A stretch of DNA of 44,212 nt from Planctomycetales bacterium (GTDB lineage: Bacteria > Planctomycetota > Planctomycetia > Pirellulales > Pirellulaceae). Under the pieces are notes generated by a model, which searched no databases, was not told the DNA's origin, and saw only the letters and a program-made list of their open reading frames with translations. Shown here piece by piece: positions 1 through 8,990 of this stretch; the first letter of the stretch is position 1; every line of letters starts with the position of its first letter. The stretch lies in the NCBI GenBank assembly GCA_020426925.1, contig JAGQPC010000355.1:1-44212 (forward strand), given 5' to 3'. Position numbers and translations under genes: made by a program.

Positions 1-24
1 TCGTCTCGATAGCGTGCGTACGGC

Positions 25-93
25 GTAGCATGGGCCCCCGGCCCGTGTGACTCCTATGACACTGTCCAAACACGGGCTGGGGGCCCATGCTAC
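25..93. repeat. Long intergenic palindrome (GTAG...CTAC ends)
   Basis: Two 24-base arms at 25-48 and 70-93 are complementary along their whole length apart from one G-U type pair, with a 21-base loop at 49-69. The arms start GTAGCATGGGCCCCC and end with the matching CTAC. No T-run follows either arm, so it does not look like a simple intrinsic terminator. It lies about 75 bases upstream of the sigma factor gene. It may be a member of a dispersed palindromic (REP-like) family; this cannot be proved from one window. Confidence 0.8.
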
Positions 94-168
94 TAAATAA
101 AATCTCGTGAAATCAGCCCGCTACGTTCTGAGAATTCTCACGTTCCTAAAGATAGAAGGAAGCACACA

Positions 169-786
169 GTGAGTCAAAGTTCATCAATTCCGTTTGACAA
201 CTGGCTGATCGAAGCGAGGCGCGGCGACGCGAATCGGCTCGATCATCTATTGGAAGCGTATCGCAATTACTTGCGTTTATTGGCTCGATTGCAGCTAGGC
301 CGCATGTTGCAAATCCGAGTTTCTCCTTCCGATCTGGCTCAAGAATCGATTCTGGTCGCTCGCAAAGCGTTCCATGGATTTCGAGGCGATACCGAACCGG
401 AAATGCTGTCCTGGCTGCGGAGCGTTCTGGCGCAACGTTTGATTGACGCGAATCGCTTCCACTCAGCCGGTCGACGAGATTTTCAAATCGAACATCGGCT
501 CGATGATGCACTCGACCGATCATCCTGCGACATGCGTGCATTCCTATCGCCTGATTCTAACTCGCCAAGTCGAATCGTTTCCAAGCGGGAACAAGAGGTG
601 ATCCTCGCCGACGCGTTGGCTCGACTGCCGGCCGACTATAGCGAAGTGATCGTCCTGCGTCATCTTGACGGAAAATCGTTTGCCCAGGTCGCTGAGACAA
701 TGAATCGCACGGTCCCCAGCGTGAAGAGCATTTGGACTCGCGCGATGACTCGACTGCGAACAGAGCTGGGAGAGGAAATCGGATGA
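169..786 (+). CDS. ECF-type RNA polymerase sigma factor, kinase-linked
   Basis: Probable sigma-70 family ECF sigma factor of 205 residues that redirects RNA polymerase to a small regulon. Region 2 is visible at about residues 25-95 (SDLAQES and FRGDTEPEMLSWLR stretches), and region 4 at about 140-200 ends in a helix-turn-helix (LDGKSFAQVAETMNRTVPSVKS). The start is GTG at 169, preceded by AGAAGGA at 154-160 with good spacing. The stop overlaps the start of the kinase gene as ATGA, which implies translational coupling. Sigma factors of this kind next to Ser/Thr kinases are a recognised planctomycete arrangement, so the kinase is the likely regulator in place of a classical anti-sigma factor. 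That regulatory link is inferred from context. Confidence 0.9.
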   Translation: MSQSSSIPFDNWLIEARRGDANRLDHLLEAYRNYLRLLARLQLGRMLQIRVSPSDLAQESILVARKAFHGFRGDTEPEMLSWLRSVLAQRLIDANRFHSAGRRDFQIEHRLDDALDRSSCDMRAFLSPDSNSPSRIVSKREQEVILADALARLPADYSEVIVLRHLDGKSFAQVAETMNRTVPSVKSIWTRAMTRLRTELGEEIG

Positions 787-3700
787 AGACCAAGCACACA
801 GATGCGATCGCCCGAGACGTGGAATCTCCAGCCGAAGATGAAGCTCGTCTGACTCGCGCGATGGAAGAATACTTGGCGAAACTGGAGGCCGGTGAAGACT
901 TTGACCGTGCGACGTTTCTAGAAAAACACGCGGATCTTGAACCGATGCTTTCTGAAGCGATCGAAAGCATCGATTTTCTGAACGTTTATTCGCACCGTCC
1001 AAGTCAGTTTCCAAAACCCACTCACGATTCGAGTGATTCGGTTCACTCCGAATCTGAAGAGCTGGGCGATTTTCGGCTGGTCCGGGAAATCGGTCGAGGT
1101 GGCATGGGCGTCGTCTACGAAGCAGAACAACGTTCACTTCAAAGGACCGTCGCTATCAAGGTGCTGCCTTTTGCGGCGCTGCTGGACCGCGGTCGATTAG
1201 CGCGATTTCAGAATGAAGCTCGAGCTGCCGCGATGCTTCGACATCCGCACATTGTCGGCGTGTTTTCTGTCGGTTGCGAACGGGGCATCCACTATTACAC
1301 GATGGAGCTGATCGACGGCCAAAGTCTGGCAGAAGTCATCGACCGGTTGCGAAGCGCCCGAGGCGCAGACAACGGCTCGCAAGCGAACTCGAGCGCGGCG
1401 TCCGAAACGGTTCCGATCGCTCGGCTTTCCACAGACTACGCTTCCAATCGCAAATCGTTCTTTCGAGGCGTTGCTCGGCTGGGAATCGAAGCGTGTGACG
1501 CGTTGCAATACGCGCATCAGCGAGGTGTCGTTCACCGCGACATCAAACCTTCGAATTTGTTGCTCGACAACGAGACGCAAGTCCACGTGGCCGATTTCGG
1601 CTTGGCTCGCATCGAAGCTGGTAACGAGCTGACGATGACCGGCGACGTCGTAGGCACGCTGCGTTACATGAGCCCCGAACAACTAGACGGCCGCGTTGTT
1701 GATGAGCGGACTGATGTTTACTCACTGGGCGTGACGCTATACGAGCTTGTGACGGGCAAATTGGCGTTTGATGCCGAGCACCGTCAAGAGCTGACGAAAC
1801 AGATTTTCGAGGCGAATCCGACTCGCCCGTCCAAAATCGAGCCAACGTTGCCGCACGATTTGGAAACAATCGTCATCAAGGCGATCTCCAAAGATCCCAA
1901 TGACCGCTACCGCTCGGCGGAGGAATTCGGAAACGACCTTCGCAGGTTTCTGGATGGGAAGCCAGTGACGGCTCGTAGTCCCAGCCGAGTCGAGTTGACG
2001 CGACGTTGGATCGGCCGCAATCGATTCGTTTCGTCTCTGATGGCGATTGTCGTCGTCTTGTTGTTGGCGTTGTCTGCTGGCAGCACACTCACCGCGATTC
2101 GTCTAGCCAGTGATGCCGAAGACAAACAAGATCGCGCGTACAGCCAAGACTTGCACATGGCCCACGAAGCGGCTCGCAAAGGTGACTTTGTGACGGCAGA
2201 AGAAACGTTGCTCAACTGGATGCCAGAATCAGGCGACGAAGATCGACGGAACTTCGAGTGGTACTACGCCTGGAAGCTGGCTCACAATCCGGCCATTGAA
2301 CGAACGTTTCAGAATCGGTTGACGGTCTACGACGTCGAGTTCCTCCCTGGCGACAAACTGGCAATCGCCCGTTGGTCAGAAGTTCAGCCCATATGGGACC
2401 TGAACCGTGATGCGAAGGCACCTCCAGCAATTCAATTGGAAACGGAAGGCAAGTCGCTGTTGGCGATTCCGGAAGAGAATCTTTTGATTGTCGGTACGCA
2501 CGATGGCGAAATAGAGGAACGGGATGCCCGCACTGGAGAATTGTTGTATCCGCGAGTTCCGCTGGAAATTGCCAATAGCGAAAGGGACTTTTCAGCGCTT
2601 GCCATTAGCCATGATCGTCGATTTATTGCCGTTGGCTCCGGAGTATTTGGGTTCGGTCACACGGGGCACGTTGCAGTTTTCGACCGCAATGAACGTCAAT
2701 GGACATTCGAAACAATTCCATTCGAAAATCCTCCTCGCGTTGCGTTTGGCGCTGATGGTCTCTTGTATGTCGCGGAAAGAAACACGAGCAAACTGTCGGC
2801 AATCGACATTCAGGAAGGACGAACAGTAGAAGATTTCGAACTGCCATTCGACAAGATCAGCGATTTTCGGATTACAAACGATGGTCAACGCGTCGTCGCG
2901 ATCGCTAATCCTCAACATGGCAAATCGGTTGTTGCCCACGTCGTGCTCTGGGATATCGCGCGTCGCAAAGTAATTGCCAGCTCTCCAATCGGCACAATTC
3001 CACTTCGCAGCGTAGCCGTCTCCGGCGACGCTTCCCTGATTGCTGTGGGAGAGAACGAAGGTGTTGTCCGAGTCTTGGACGGAAACGCGTTGAACGTACT
3101 AGCTACTGTTCAGGCTCATTCCGGGGTCGTTAATGATTTGGCGTTCTCCAATGACAGCCTACATCTCGCGACCGCCAGCTCCGATGGTTTCGCTCGTACT
3201 TGGAGCGTAGAAAAACTGACACAAAGCGCGACAGAACAAGTGGCTCTCAAAGAGCCGACGCGATATATGTTTGGCGCCGACTTTCTAACCGACACCGAAG
3301 TTGTTTCGGCCGACAACGATGGACGCTTGATCTTCTGGGACGCAGAAACTGGAGAATCGGAAACGATTTTGCAGTTAGATTACCGAGATACAAATCTACA
3401 TCAGCTCGCCGTTTCGCCAGATCGCGGACTGGTTGCCGTGACGAGCGGTCTGTATCCGCCTAAGAAAACTCCCAGCCTCGTCCATCTGGTCGATGCAAAC
3501 TCGAAAGAGGTGATCTGGGAGAATTCAATTGAGACTGGAATCATGTATTCCATATCGTCATTTTCGCCCGATGGTAGGTTCTTGGCCGTGTCCGCGAAAT
3601 GGCGAGTCCTCATTTACGACGTGGCAAGCGGGCAAGTAGCTCATACAGTCATTAGAGACGGAGCGTGGTTCAAACCCGCAGTGTTCTCACCGGATGGTTC

Positions 3701-3920
3701 GTATCTCGCATGCGGAACGATACGCGGTCAAATCCACCTGCTCCGCTGCTCCGATTTCGCTACGGAACGTGTCATCGACGTAAGAGAAATCATCGACGAT
3801 GCGCAGTTCTCACTAGACAGTCAAACCTTGATAGCCACCGGTATACCATTCTCAACCGAACAGGCATCTTTAGCACAATCGAACCGGTTGGAGAATGGAA
3901 ATCGTTTATCACCGGTTTGA
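783..3920 (+). CDS. Membrane Ser/Thr protein kinase with WD40 domain
   Basis: Eukaryotic-like Ser/Thr kinase of 1045 residues. The Gly-rich loop (IGRGGMG) is at 103-109, the ATP-binding Lys at 126, HRDIK at 251-255 and DFG at 271-273, so the kinase looks active. A membrane helix lies at about 415-440, just after a basic stretch, so the kinase should be cytoplasmic and the rest periplasmic. Degenerate WD40 blades run from about residue 495 to the end (for example AFSNDSLHLATASSDG). I chose ATG 783 because it overlaps the sigma factor stop; the frame is open further up but without support. The last blade breaks off at about nt 3840, and 26 unrelated residues follow before the stop. A better-looking C-terminus lies in another frame (see 3842-4096), so this gene may be frameshifted or rearranged at its 3' end. 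Confidence 0.88.
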   Translation: MKTKHTDAIARDVESPAEDEARLTRAMEEYLAKLEAGEDFDRATFLEKHADLEPMLSEAIESIDFLNVYSHRPSQFPKPTHDSSDSVHSESEELGDFRLVREIGRGGMGVVYEAEQRSLQRTVAIKVLPFAALLDRGRLARFQNEARAAAMLRHPHIVGVFSVGCERGIHYYTMELIDGQSLAEVIDRLRSARGADNGSQANSSAASETVPIARLSTDYASNRKSFFRGVARLGIEACDALQYAHQRGVVHRDIKPSNLLLDNETQVHVADFGLARIEAGNELTMTGDVVGTLRYMSPEQLDGRVVDERTDVYSLGVTLYELVTGKLAFDAEHRQELTKQIFEANPTRPSKIEPTLPHDLETIVIKAISKDPNDRYRSAEEFGNDLRRFLDGKPVTARSPSRVELTRRWIGRNRFVSSLMAIVVVLLLALSAGSTLTAIRLASDAEDKQDRAYSQDLHMAHEAARKGDFVTAEETLLNWMPESGDEDRRNFEWYYAWKLAHNPAIERTFQNRLTVYDVEFLPGDKLAIARWSEVQPIWDLNRDAKAPPAIQLETEGKSLLAIPEENLLIVGTHDGEIEERDARTGELLYPRVPLEIANSERDFSALAISHDRRFIAVGSGVFGFGHTGHVAVFDRNERQWTFETIPFENPPRVAFGADGLLYVAERNTSKLSAIDIQEGRTVEDFELPFDKISDFRITNDGQRVVAIANPQHGKSVVAHVVLWDIARRKVIASSPIGTIPLRSVAVSGDASLIAVGENEGVVRVLDGNALNVLATVQAHSGVVNDLAFSNDSLHLATASSDGFARTWSVEKLTQSATEQVALKEPTRYMFGADFLTDTEVVSADNDGRLIFWDAETGESETILQLDYRDTNLHQLAVSPDRGLVAVTSGLYPPKKTPSLVHLVDANSKEVIWENSIETGIMYSISSFSPDGRFLAVSAKWRVLIYDVASGQVAHTVIRDGAWFKPAVFSPDGSYLACGTIRGQIHLLRCSDFATERVIDVREIIDDAQFSLDSQTLIATGIPFSTEQASLAQSNRLENGNRLSPV

Positions 3921-4096
3921 ACGCACGGCCGATATTTGATGGCCAAGCGTTGTCTGACGCAACTTTCAATCCCGTTATCACCAGCCATTCGACATTTTCG
4001 ATCGAAGGGCAATATCGGTTGGTTCCTGAACCGAACGGTACGGTGGTATTGCTGTTGGGGATTGCCATTTTGGCAAGACGTCTCAAAGTTGCTTAA
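3842..4096 (+). pseudogene. Out-of-frame PEP-CTERM-like tail after the kinase
   Basis: A reading frame two bases off the kinase frame encodes an 84-residue tail that ends in a recognisable PEP-CTERM sorting signal: VPEP at 4022-4033, a hydrophobic stretch (VVLLLGIAILA), then RR and a short end. The tail has no start codon or ribosome site of its own near the junction. It could be the displaced C-terminus of the kinase after a one- or two-base frameshift near 3840, or the remnant of a deleted exported protein. With one frameshift corrected the whole protein would be about 1104 residues. PEP-CTERM signals are known to be handled by exosortases; no exosortase is in this window. Confidence 0.6.
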
Positions 4097-4312
4097 TTCA
4101 ACGCGATCATGACTCGGTCGCGGAGCGCAATCCGCGCCGGCGTTAGCGCATAGTTATCGCCTGGTCCAAGTCAGACCGGGAACGGCTCATGCGCTGAGCG
4201 ATTTTTAGAAGCCGAATCATACGCCGAGCGATCAGAGAGCTTCGCGGTCAATTCGGTCGTAGCTTGCCCGTGCGATTCGCCGAAAGGACAAAAAGCGTAG
4301 ACTCCAGCGGAA

Positions 4313-5374
4313 TCAGTCTGTTGAAAACAACGCATCAATAAATTGAGCGGGATCGAAGAGAGCGAGATCTTCGGGAGACTCGCCGACACCGATGTAGCGA
4401 ACTGGGATTTCGAATTGCTGACGGATCGGGATGACGACGCCGCCTTTGGCAGTACCGTCAAGTTTCGCTAAAACGATTCCTGTACAGTCGACCGCGTCGG
4501 CAAATCCCTTGGCTTGACTGAGCCCGTTTTGTCCTGCAGTTGCGTCTAGAACTAGTAAAACTTCGTGCGGTGCAGTATCGATTTGCTTTTCGATCACTCG
4601 ACGAATCTTCGACAATTCCTGCATCAGATTCGTTTGCGTTTGCAGACGACCAGCCGTGTCGATGACGCAAACGTCGGCGTTCGTTTCGATCGCTTTGGCG
4701 ACGGCACGATGAGCGATACTTGCAGGGTCCACGCCTTGATCGCCTTTTACGATTTCAGCTCCCAGACGATCGGCCCACACGGAAAGCTGTTCCACGGCTG
4801 CGGCGCGAAAAGTATCGCCAGCGCCAAGAACCGTTTTGTATCCTCGATCAATCAGCATTTTCGTGAGCTTCGCAATCGAAGTTGTTTTTCCAGAACCGTT
4901 GACGCCAACGACCAACACGACCGTCGGCTGGTGATTGACTTCCAGTGGTTGCTGGTCCTGAGCCATCAGCTCCAATAGCTTTGCTTTGACCGCAGTGAGG
5001 ACCTCGTCCATTTCAGCTTTTCGACCACGAAAGTCTTTCTTGATTTGCTCTTGGATTTCGCGAGCCGGATTGACTCCCATGTCGGTCCGCACGAGCAGCG
5101 CAAACAATCGATCGAGGAAGTCGTCGTCGACCAGCTGGCCTTCTTGCTTGAACAGATCACGAATGTCCGTGTTCAGAATATCTGAAGTGCGTTTCAGGCC
5201 TGCCCGGAAGCGAGCAAAAAGTCCGCCCTTTTTTGGTTTAGAACCCGAATCGCCTGCGGCTGCACGTGCAGCATCACCCTGCCCTGCCCCCGAACCTGCT
5301 GCGTCATCTGCGGAACCCGTGTTCGATTCCGGAACGTCTTCTTTTGTTTTCGTGAACCGCTTAAACAAACTCAT
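4313..5374 (-). CDS. ftsY: Signal recognition particle receptor FtsY
   Basis: SRP receptor GTPase of 353 residues that docks SRP-ribosome complexes at the inner membrane. After an acidic and Ala-rich N-terminal region (about 1-55) comes the NG domain. The P-loop GVNGSGKTTSIAKL is followed by DTFRAAA, DTAGR, and near the end LAKLDGTAKGG and the GVGE signature. Length and order are normal for the family. It is the last gene of the minus-strand block; its ATG is 27 bases after the nusB stop, consistent with one transcript. The 216 bases beyond its stop hold no convincing intrinsic terminator, only a 6-bp hairpin near 4119-4136 without a T-run. Confidence 0.97.
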   Translation of the reverse strand: MSLFKRFTKTKEDVPESNTGSADDAAGSGAGQGDAARAAAGDSGSKPKKGGLFARFRAGLKRTSDILNTDIRDLFKQEGQLVDDDFLDRLFALLVRTDMGVNPAREIQEQIKKDFRGRKAEMDEVLTAVKAKLLELMAQDQQPLEVNHQPTVVLVVGVNGSGKTTSIAKLTKMLIDRGYKTVLGAGDTFRAAAVEQLSVWADRLGAEIVKGDQGVDPASIAHRAVAKAIETNADVCVIDTAGRLQTQTNLMQELSKIRRVIEKQIDTAPHEVLLVLDATAGQNGLSQAKGFADAVDCTGIVLAKLDGTAKGGVVIPIRQQFEIPVRYIGVGESPEDLALFDPAQFIDALFSTD

Positions 5375-5401
5375 ATCGGCAATGTCACTTTCGCGATGAG
5401 A

Positions 5402-5839
5402 CTATGATTCCGTAGTTGGCTGGTTCTTGTCAGGCTGATTCTTATCGGGAAGCAAGCCGTCAAGAATTCCGTTGACGAACTGAGCCGACTGTTTCGATCC
5501 GTACCGCTTCGCCAACTCGACCGCTTCGTTAATCGCGACTCGACCGGGCGTTTCGGTGTAGAGAATTTCAAACGCGCCCAGCCGAAGGATGTTTCGATCG
5601 GTCGCGGCCATCCGTTCCAAGCTCCAGTTGCTGGCACGCGATTCCAGAATCTGGTCGAGCTCTGGTCGATTACGTCGAGTGCCAGAAAGAATCGAGTTCG
5701 CAAACTCGATGAGCTCTGCGTGATTGTGCAATCGTGCACGCAAGAATTCGTCGGTCGCATTCAGGCTGTGAGTCGGATTCAAATCGTCTTGATACAGCAC
5801 TTGAAGAACAACTTCACGTGCTCGGCTGCGGCGTGGCAT
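5402..5839 (-). CDS. nusB: Transcription antitermination factor NusB
   Basis: NusB, 145 residues, an all-helical RNA-binding protein that acts with NusE (S10) in rRNA antitermination. It has the typical start (RRSRAREVVLQVLYQ), the central DRNILRLGAFEIL segment and the AINEAVELAKRYGS and FVNGILD segments in the right order. The tail is a short hydrophilic KNQPDKNQP repeat with no family counterpart that I recognise. It sits between ribH (144 bases upstream) and ftsY (27 bases downstream). The ribH-nusB neighbourhood is common in bacteria. Confidence 0.96.
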   Translation of the reverse strand: MPRRSRAREVVLQVLYQDDLNPTHSLNATDEFLRARLHNHAELIEFANSILSGTRRNRPELDQILESRASNWSLERMAATDRNILRLGAFEILYTETPGRVAINEAVELAKRYGSKQSAQFVNGILDGLLPDKNQPDKNQPTTES

Positions 5840-5983
5840 GGAATTGCTGGCGGGTGGGAGAACTGTTCCTGGATGAGTCGCCTTGGCGTTGCAAGAAGAG
5901 ACCTCGTTCCTTGACCTTGCGACTCGCCGCCAAATTATACTTCGTTTTTGCGGACGGGACAGGTGCGTTAGAAACTCACGGAA

Positions 5984-6460
5984 TTACAACGATCCGTTCA
6001 GCTTCCCCATCAGGTCGGACATTTCGAGTGCCGCCATGGCGGATTCCGCTCCCTTGTTGCCAACCGTTCCACCGCTGCGGTTGATTGCCTGCTCCAACGA
6101 ATTGCACGTCAGCACACCAAAGATGACCGGCTTCGTGTTTTCCACGGCAAGCCGCCCCAAGGACTGGCTGACTTGATGATTGATGTACTCATCGTGAGTG
6201 GTTTCGCCCTTGATGACTGCGCCAAGGCAAATCACCGCGGTGTGCTTATTGTCTTGCGCATAATGAGCAGCAACGACGGGAAGCTCCCAAGCACCCGGCA
6301 CCCAACTGACCGTAATGTCGTCATCTGCAACGCCATATTCAGTCAACGTCGATATCGCGCCTTCTAGCAAATTCATCGTGATCGAATTGTTGTAGCGAGA
6401 GACAACGATCGCGATGGGGCCACGTCCGTCGACTGATCGCCCTTCAAGCGTCTTTGGCAT
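5984..6460 (-). CDS. ribH: 6,7-dimethyl-8-ribityllumazine synthase
   Basis: Lumazine synthase, 158 residues. It condenses 5-amino-6-ribitylaminouracil with 3,4-dihydroxy-2-butanone 4-phosphate in the next-to-last step of riboflavin synthesis. Family landmarks are VSRYN near the N-terminus, [28 protein letters not shown] (with the conserved His), and [12 protein letters not shown] followed by [14 protein letters not shown]. The start lies 9 bases after the rho stop, so it should be co-transcribed with rho. No other riboflavin gene is nearby and I see no FMN riboswitch, which is expected for a gene inside a housekeeping operon. Confidence 0.97.
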   Translation of the reverse strand: MPKTLEGRSVDGRGPIAIVVSRYNNSITMNLLEGAISTLTEYGVADDDITVSWVPGAWELPVVAAHYAQDNKHTAVICLGAVIKGETTHDEYINHQVSQSLGRLAVENTKPVIFGVLTCNSLEQAINRSGGTVGNKGAESAMAALEMSDLMGKLNGSL

Positions 6461-6469
6461 GACAGGCTC

Positions 6470-7942
6470 CTATTTCATGTTCATGCTCATCAGGAACTCT
6501 GCATTAGTCTTCGTCTTTTCCAGGCGAGACGTCAACAGCTCCATCGCGTCCGGAGCGTTCATGTCCGAAAGAACTCGACGCAAAATGCAAACTCGTTTGT
6601 ATTCTTCCGGGTCCATCAGCATCTCTTCGCGGCGAGTCCCGCTGCGATTGATATCGATCGCGGGCCAAATGCGTTTATCCACAAGTCCGCGATCCAACAC
6701 GATTTCGAGATTCCCCGTTCCTTTGAATTCTTCGAAAATCACTTCGTCCATTCGGCTGCCGGTGTCGATTAGAGCAGTCGCCACAATTGTGAGCGAACCG
6801 ACCTCTTCGACCTTTCGGGCAGAGCCGAAAAATCGTTTGGGCCGCTGCATCGCGTTTGCGTCCAAACCGCCAGAAAGCACTTTTCCGGATTGAGGACATT
6901 CCGAGTTCCAAGCTCGAGCCAACCGTGTGATCGAATCCAAAAAGATCACGACGTCATATCCGTACTCGACCATCCGCTTGGCTTTTTCCAAAACCATTTC
7001 GGACACTTGCACGTGCCGAGTTGCTGGTTCGTCGAACGTCGAACTAACCACTTCGCAGTTTGGACCTTTGACTTGACGTTCCATGTCAGTGACTTCTTCC
7101 GGACGTTCGTCGATCAACAGCATGATGACGTACGCTTCCGGAAAGTTCTGCAGTACTGACTTCGCCATTTTCTGCATCAAGATTGTCTTGCCGGCGCGAG
7201 GTGGGCTAACAATCAGACCACGCTGACCAAAGCCGATTGGAACAATCATGTCGACAACGCGACCTTCCATTTCGTCGCTGGCCACCTCCATCGTGATTCG
7301 CTGGTTGGGATGCAACGGAGTCAGGTCGTCGAACGAGACCTTTTCTGACATGGTGTTGGGGTCTTGGAAGTTGATCGCTTCGACACGCAGCAACGCAAAG
7401 TAACGCTCGTTTTCTTTCGGCGGGCGAATCTGCCCGGAAACAGTTACGCCTGTTTTCAAACCAAATCGGCGGATCTGGCTTGGCGACACGTAAATGTCAT
7501 CGGGGCACGAAAGATAGTGGTAATCAGGACTTCGCAAGAAACCGAATCCGTCCGGCAAGATCTCCAGCGTTCCTTCACCGTACATCAGACCGTTCATCTT
7601 CACGCGTTCTTTCAGAATGCGAAAAATGAGATCCTGCTTTTTCATCCCAGCAACATCTTGGACATTGTCAGAGCGAGCCTCTTCAATCAGCTCCGCCATA
7701 CTCATGCGCTGAAGCTCAGCGATATGGACGCTTTGTTTACCGTCGTCCATTTCTGCAACGACGTCGGTCGATGAAATCTGTTCTGCGAGAGAAAGAGGTT
7801 CTGTGTTATCGAGCGCCTCAACGTCTTCGGGCCGCCGATGTTGCCTCTGACCATTTCGCGGATGCGGTCGGCGTTGATTGCTATTGCGACCCTTGCGCTG
7901 CGGGCCTGCGTTACGTGGTCGTTTGTTGCCTGCGTCTGACAT
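6470..7942 (-). CDS. rho: Transcription termination factor Rho
   Basis: Rho, 490 residues, the hexameric RNA-dependent ATPase that terminates transcription. The N-terminus (about 1-40) is strongly basic and Arg/Asn-rich. Then come the Rho N-terminal helical domain ([11 protein letters not shown]...), the cold-shock RNA-binding domain ([15 protein letters not shown]) and the ATPase with [12 protein letters not shown] and [14 protein letters not shown] chose ATG 7942 (MSDAGNKRP) because GGAG sits 7 bases upstream of it. The frame is open for 74 more residues, into the coaE gene, but that stretch is low-complexity and unlike Rho. This leaves a 194-base untranslated gap after coaE, in which rho could be autoregulated as in other bacteria; this is inference. 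Confidence 0.95.
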   Translation of the reverse strand: MSDAGNKRPRNAGPQRKGRNSNQRRPHPRNGQRQHRRPEDVEALDNTEPLSLAEQISSTDVVAEMDDGKQSVHIAELQRMSMAELIEEARSDNVQDVAGMKKQDLIFRILKERVKMNGLMYGEGTLEILPDGFGFLRSPDYHYLSCPDDIYVSPSQIRRFGLKTGVTVSGQIRPPKENERYFALLRVEAINFQDPNTMSEKVSFDDLTPLHPNQRITMEVASDEMEGRVVDMIVPIGFGQRGLIVSPPRAGKTILMQKMAKSVLQNFPEAYVIMLLIDERPEEVTDMERQVKGPNCEVVSSTFDEPATRHVQVSEMVLEKAKRMVEYGYDVVIFLDSITRLARAWNSECPQSGKVLSGGLDANAMQRPKRFFGSARKVEEVGSLTIVATALIDTGSRMDEVIFEEFKGTGNLEIVLDRGLVDKRIWPAIDINRSGTRREEMLMDPEEYKRVCILRRVLSDMNAPDAMELLTSRLEKTKTNAEFLMSMNMK

Positions 7943-8136
7943 GCGTATCTCCGAACGAGACGTCTGCTTCCGCGCGGACGGCGGAAGCTGGAAGGGAAAA
8001 GCAGGAGTCGAATGGATTGGTTGAGGAGTGTTATGGAAAGGAAGTGTCGTGGAAAGGTAATGGGATTCGAGGAAGGGAACGGTTCTCGATGAGTGGACAA
8101 CCTGTGCGACTGGAACCAGCTTTGGAACACAGGAAA

Positions 8137-8739
8137 TCAGTTTTTGTGAATCAAACGTTCCCAAACATCGCGAACCTGAAGCCGAGTCTCGTCGAGTCCC
8201 CGAGAATTGTCAATGAGAATATCTGCTTTCGCTCGTTTCTCTGCTAGCGGTAGCTGTGATTGTTCACGTTGATTGTATTCTTCTCGCGTCCACCCTCGGC
8301 CCTTAACTGCGCGGTCGATGCGTGTTTCTCGATCAACGTCAACGAATACTATATTGTCGCACATTTGATCCCAACCAGCCTTTAACAGCAATGCCGCGTC
8401 AAGAATCACCATCACAGTGCCCTGCTCTTCGAGCTTTACCAATTCTTCGCGAACACGGTTGGCAATTTTTGGATGAGAAACCGATTCTAGAAACGCAAGC
8501 TCGGCGGCTCCCGTATTTTCAGCGAAGACAATTCGTGCGATCGCTTGCCGGTCGAGCTGGCCGTCTACGACAACCCGCGTCCCCCAGCGTTCAGTTAACG
8601 TTTGGATAACGTCCGGTTCAGTTAGCACTTCGTGGCCGACTCGATCCACGTCAATCGATTTCGCACCGAGCGATTGGAATTCCCGTGCGACGACACTTTT
8701 ACCGCTCGCGATTCCGCCCACGATTCCGACGACTATCAT
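8137..8739 (-). CDS. coaE: Dephospho-CoA kinase
   Basis: CoaE, 200 residues, the cytoplasmic kinase for the last step of coenzyme A synthesis. The P-loop GGIASGKS is at about residues 8-15, followed by the substrate segment ([10 protein letters not shown]), the family motif [12 protein letters not shown], and [24 protein letters not shown] near the lid. Length is normal. It is the first gene of the coaE-rho-ribH-nusB-ftsY block. Its promoter should lie in 8740-8960, where a 14-bp palindrome (8778-8810) sits in or near its leader. Confidence 0.96.
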   Translation of the reverse strand: MIVVGIVGGIASGKSVVAREFQSLGAKSIDVDRVGHEVLTEPDVIQTLTERWGTRVVVDGQLDRQAIARIVFAENTGAAELAFLESVSHPKIANRVREELVKLEEQGTVMVILDAALLLKAGWDQMCDNIVFVDVDRETRIDRAVKGRGWTREEYNQREQSQLPLAEKRAKADILIDNSRGLDETRLQVRDVWERLIHKN

Positions 8740-8777
8740 GATCAGTGCCTGGTGAAGAAATCTGGTCGCATCAGGCC

Positions 8778-8810
8778 GTAGTGGATCTTGCTAATAGCAA
8801 GATCCACTAC
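8778..8810. repeat. 14-bp perfect palindrome (GTAG...CTAC ends)
   Basis: Arms at 8778-8791 (GTAGTGGATCTTGC) and 8797-8810 are perfectly complementary around a 5-base loop, TAATA. No T-run follows on either strand. It lies upstream of coaE on the minus strand. Like the palindrome at 25-93 it begins with GTAG and ends with CTAC, though the inner sequences are unrelated. Confidence 0.8.
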
Positions 8811-8961
8811 TCAGTTTGAAACTCATGCCACGACCTACTCGGCTTGTAGCCAACCAATCCATTGAGAGCAATACGAACGTGTCAACATTCTGAACGTTAC
8901 GGCTCAACAGTTTCCTAAACGCAACATAATGCCAGGATGTTTCAGAGGTTGAATCATTTCG

Positions 8962-8990
8962 TTGACATTTGCTAGCACGGTGACTAGACT
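8962..8990 (+). promoter_or_regulatory. Sigma-70-type promoter for the 9237 gene
   Basis: A perfect TTGACA at 8962-8967 and TAGACT (4 of 6 matches) at 8985-8990 are separated by 17 bases. Transcription would start near 8997 and give a leader of about 240 bases before the ATG at 9237. Predicted by eye only. Confidence 0.5.

Noticed and set aside
4119-4136. 6-bp hairpin beyond the ftsY stop
   Set aside because: Too short, no T-run, and about 180 bases from the stop; not a credible terminator.
7943-8164. 74-residue N-terminal extension of Rho
   Set aside because: Low-complexity Ser/Pro/His text unlike Rho, overlapping coaE; the ATG at 7942 has its own GGAG site.
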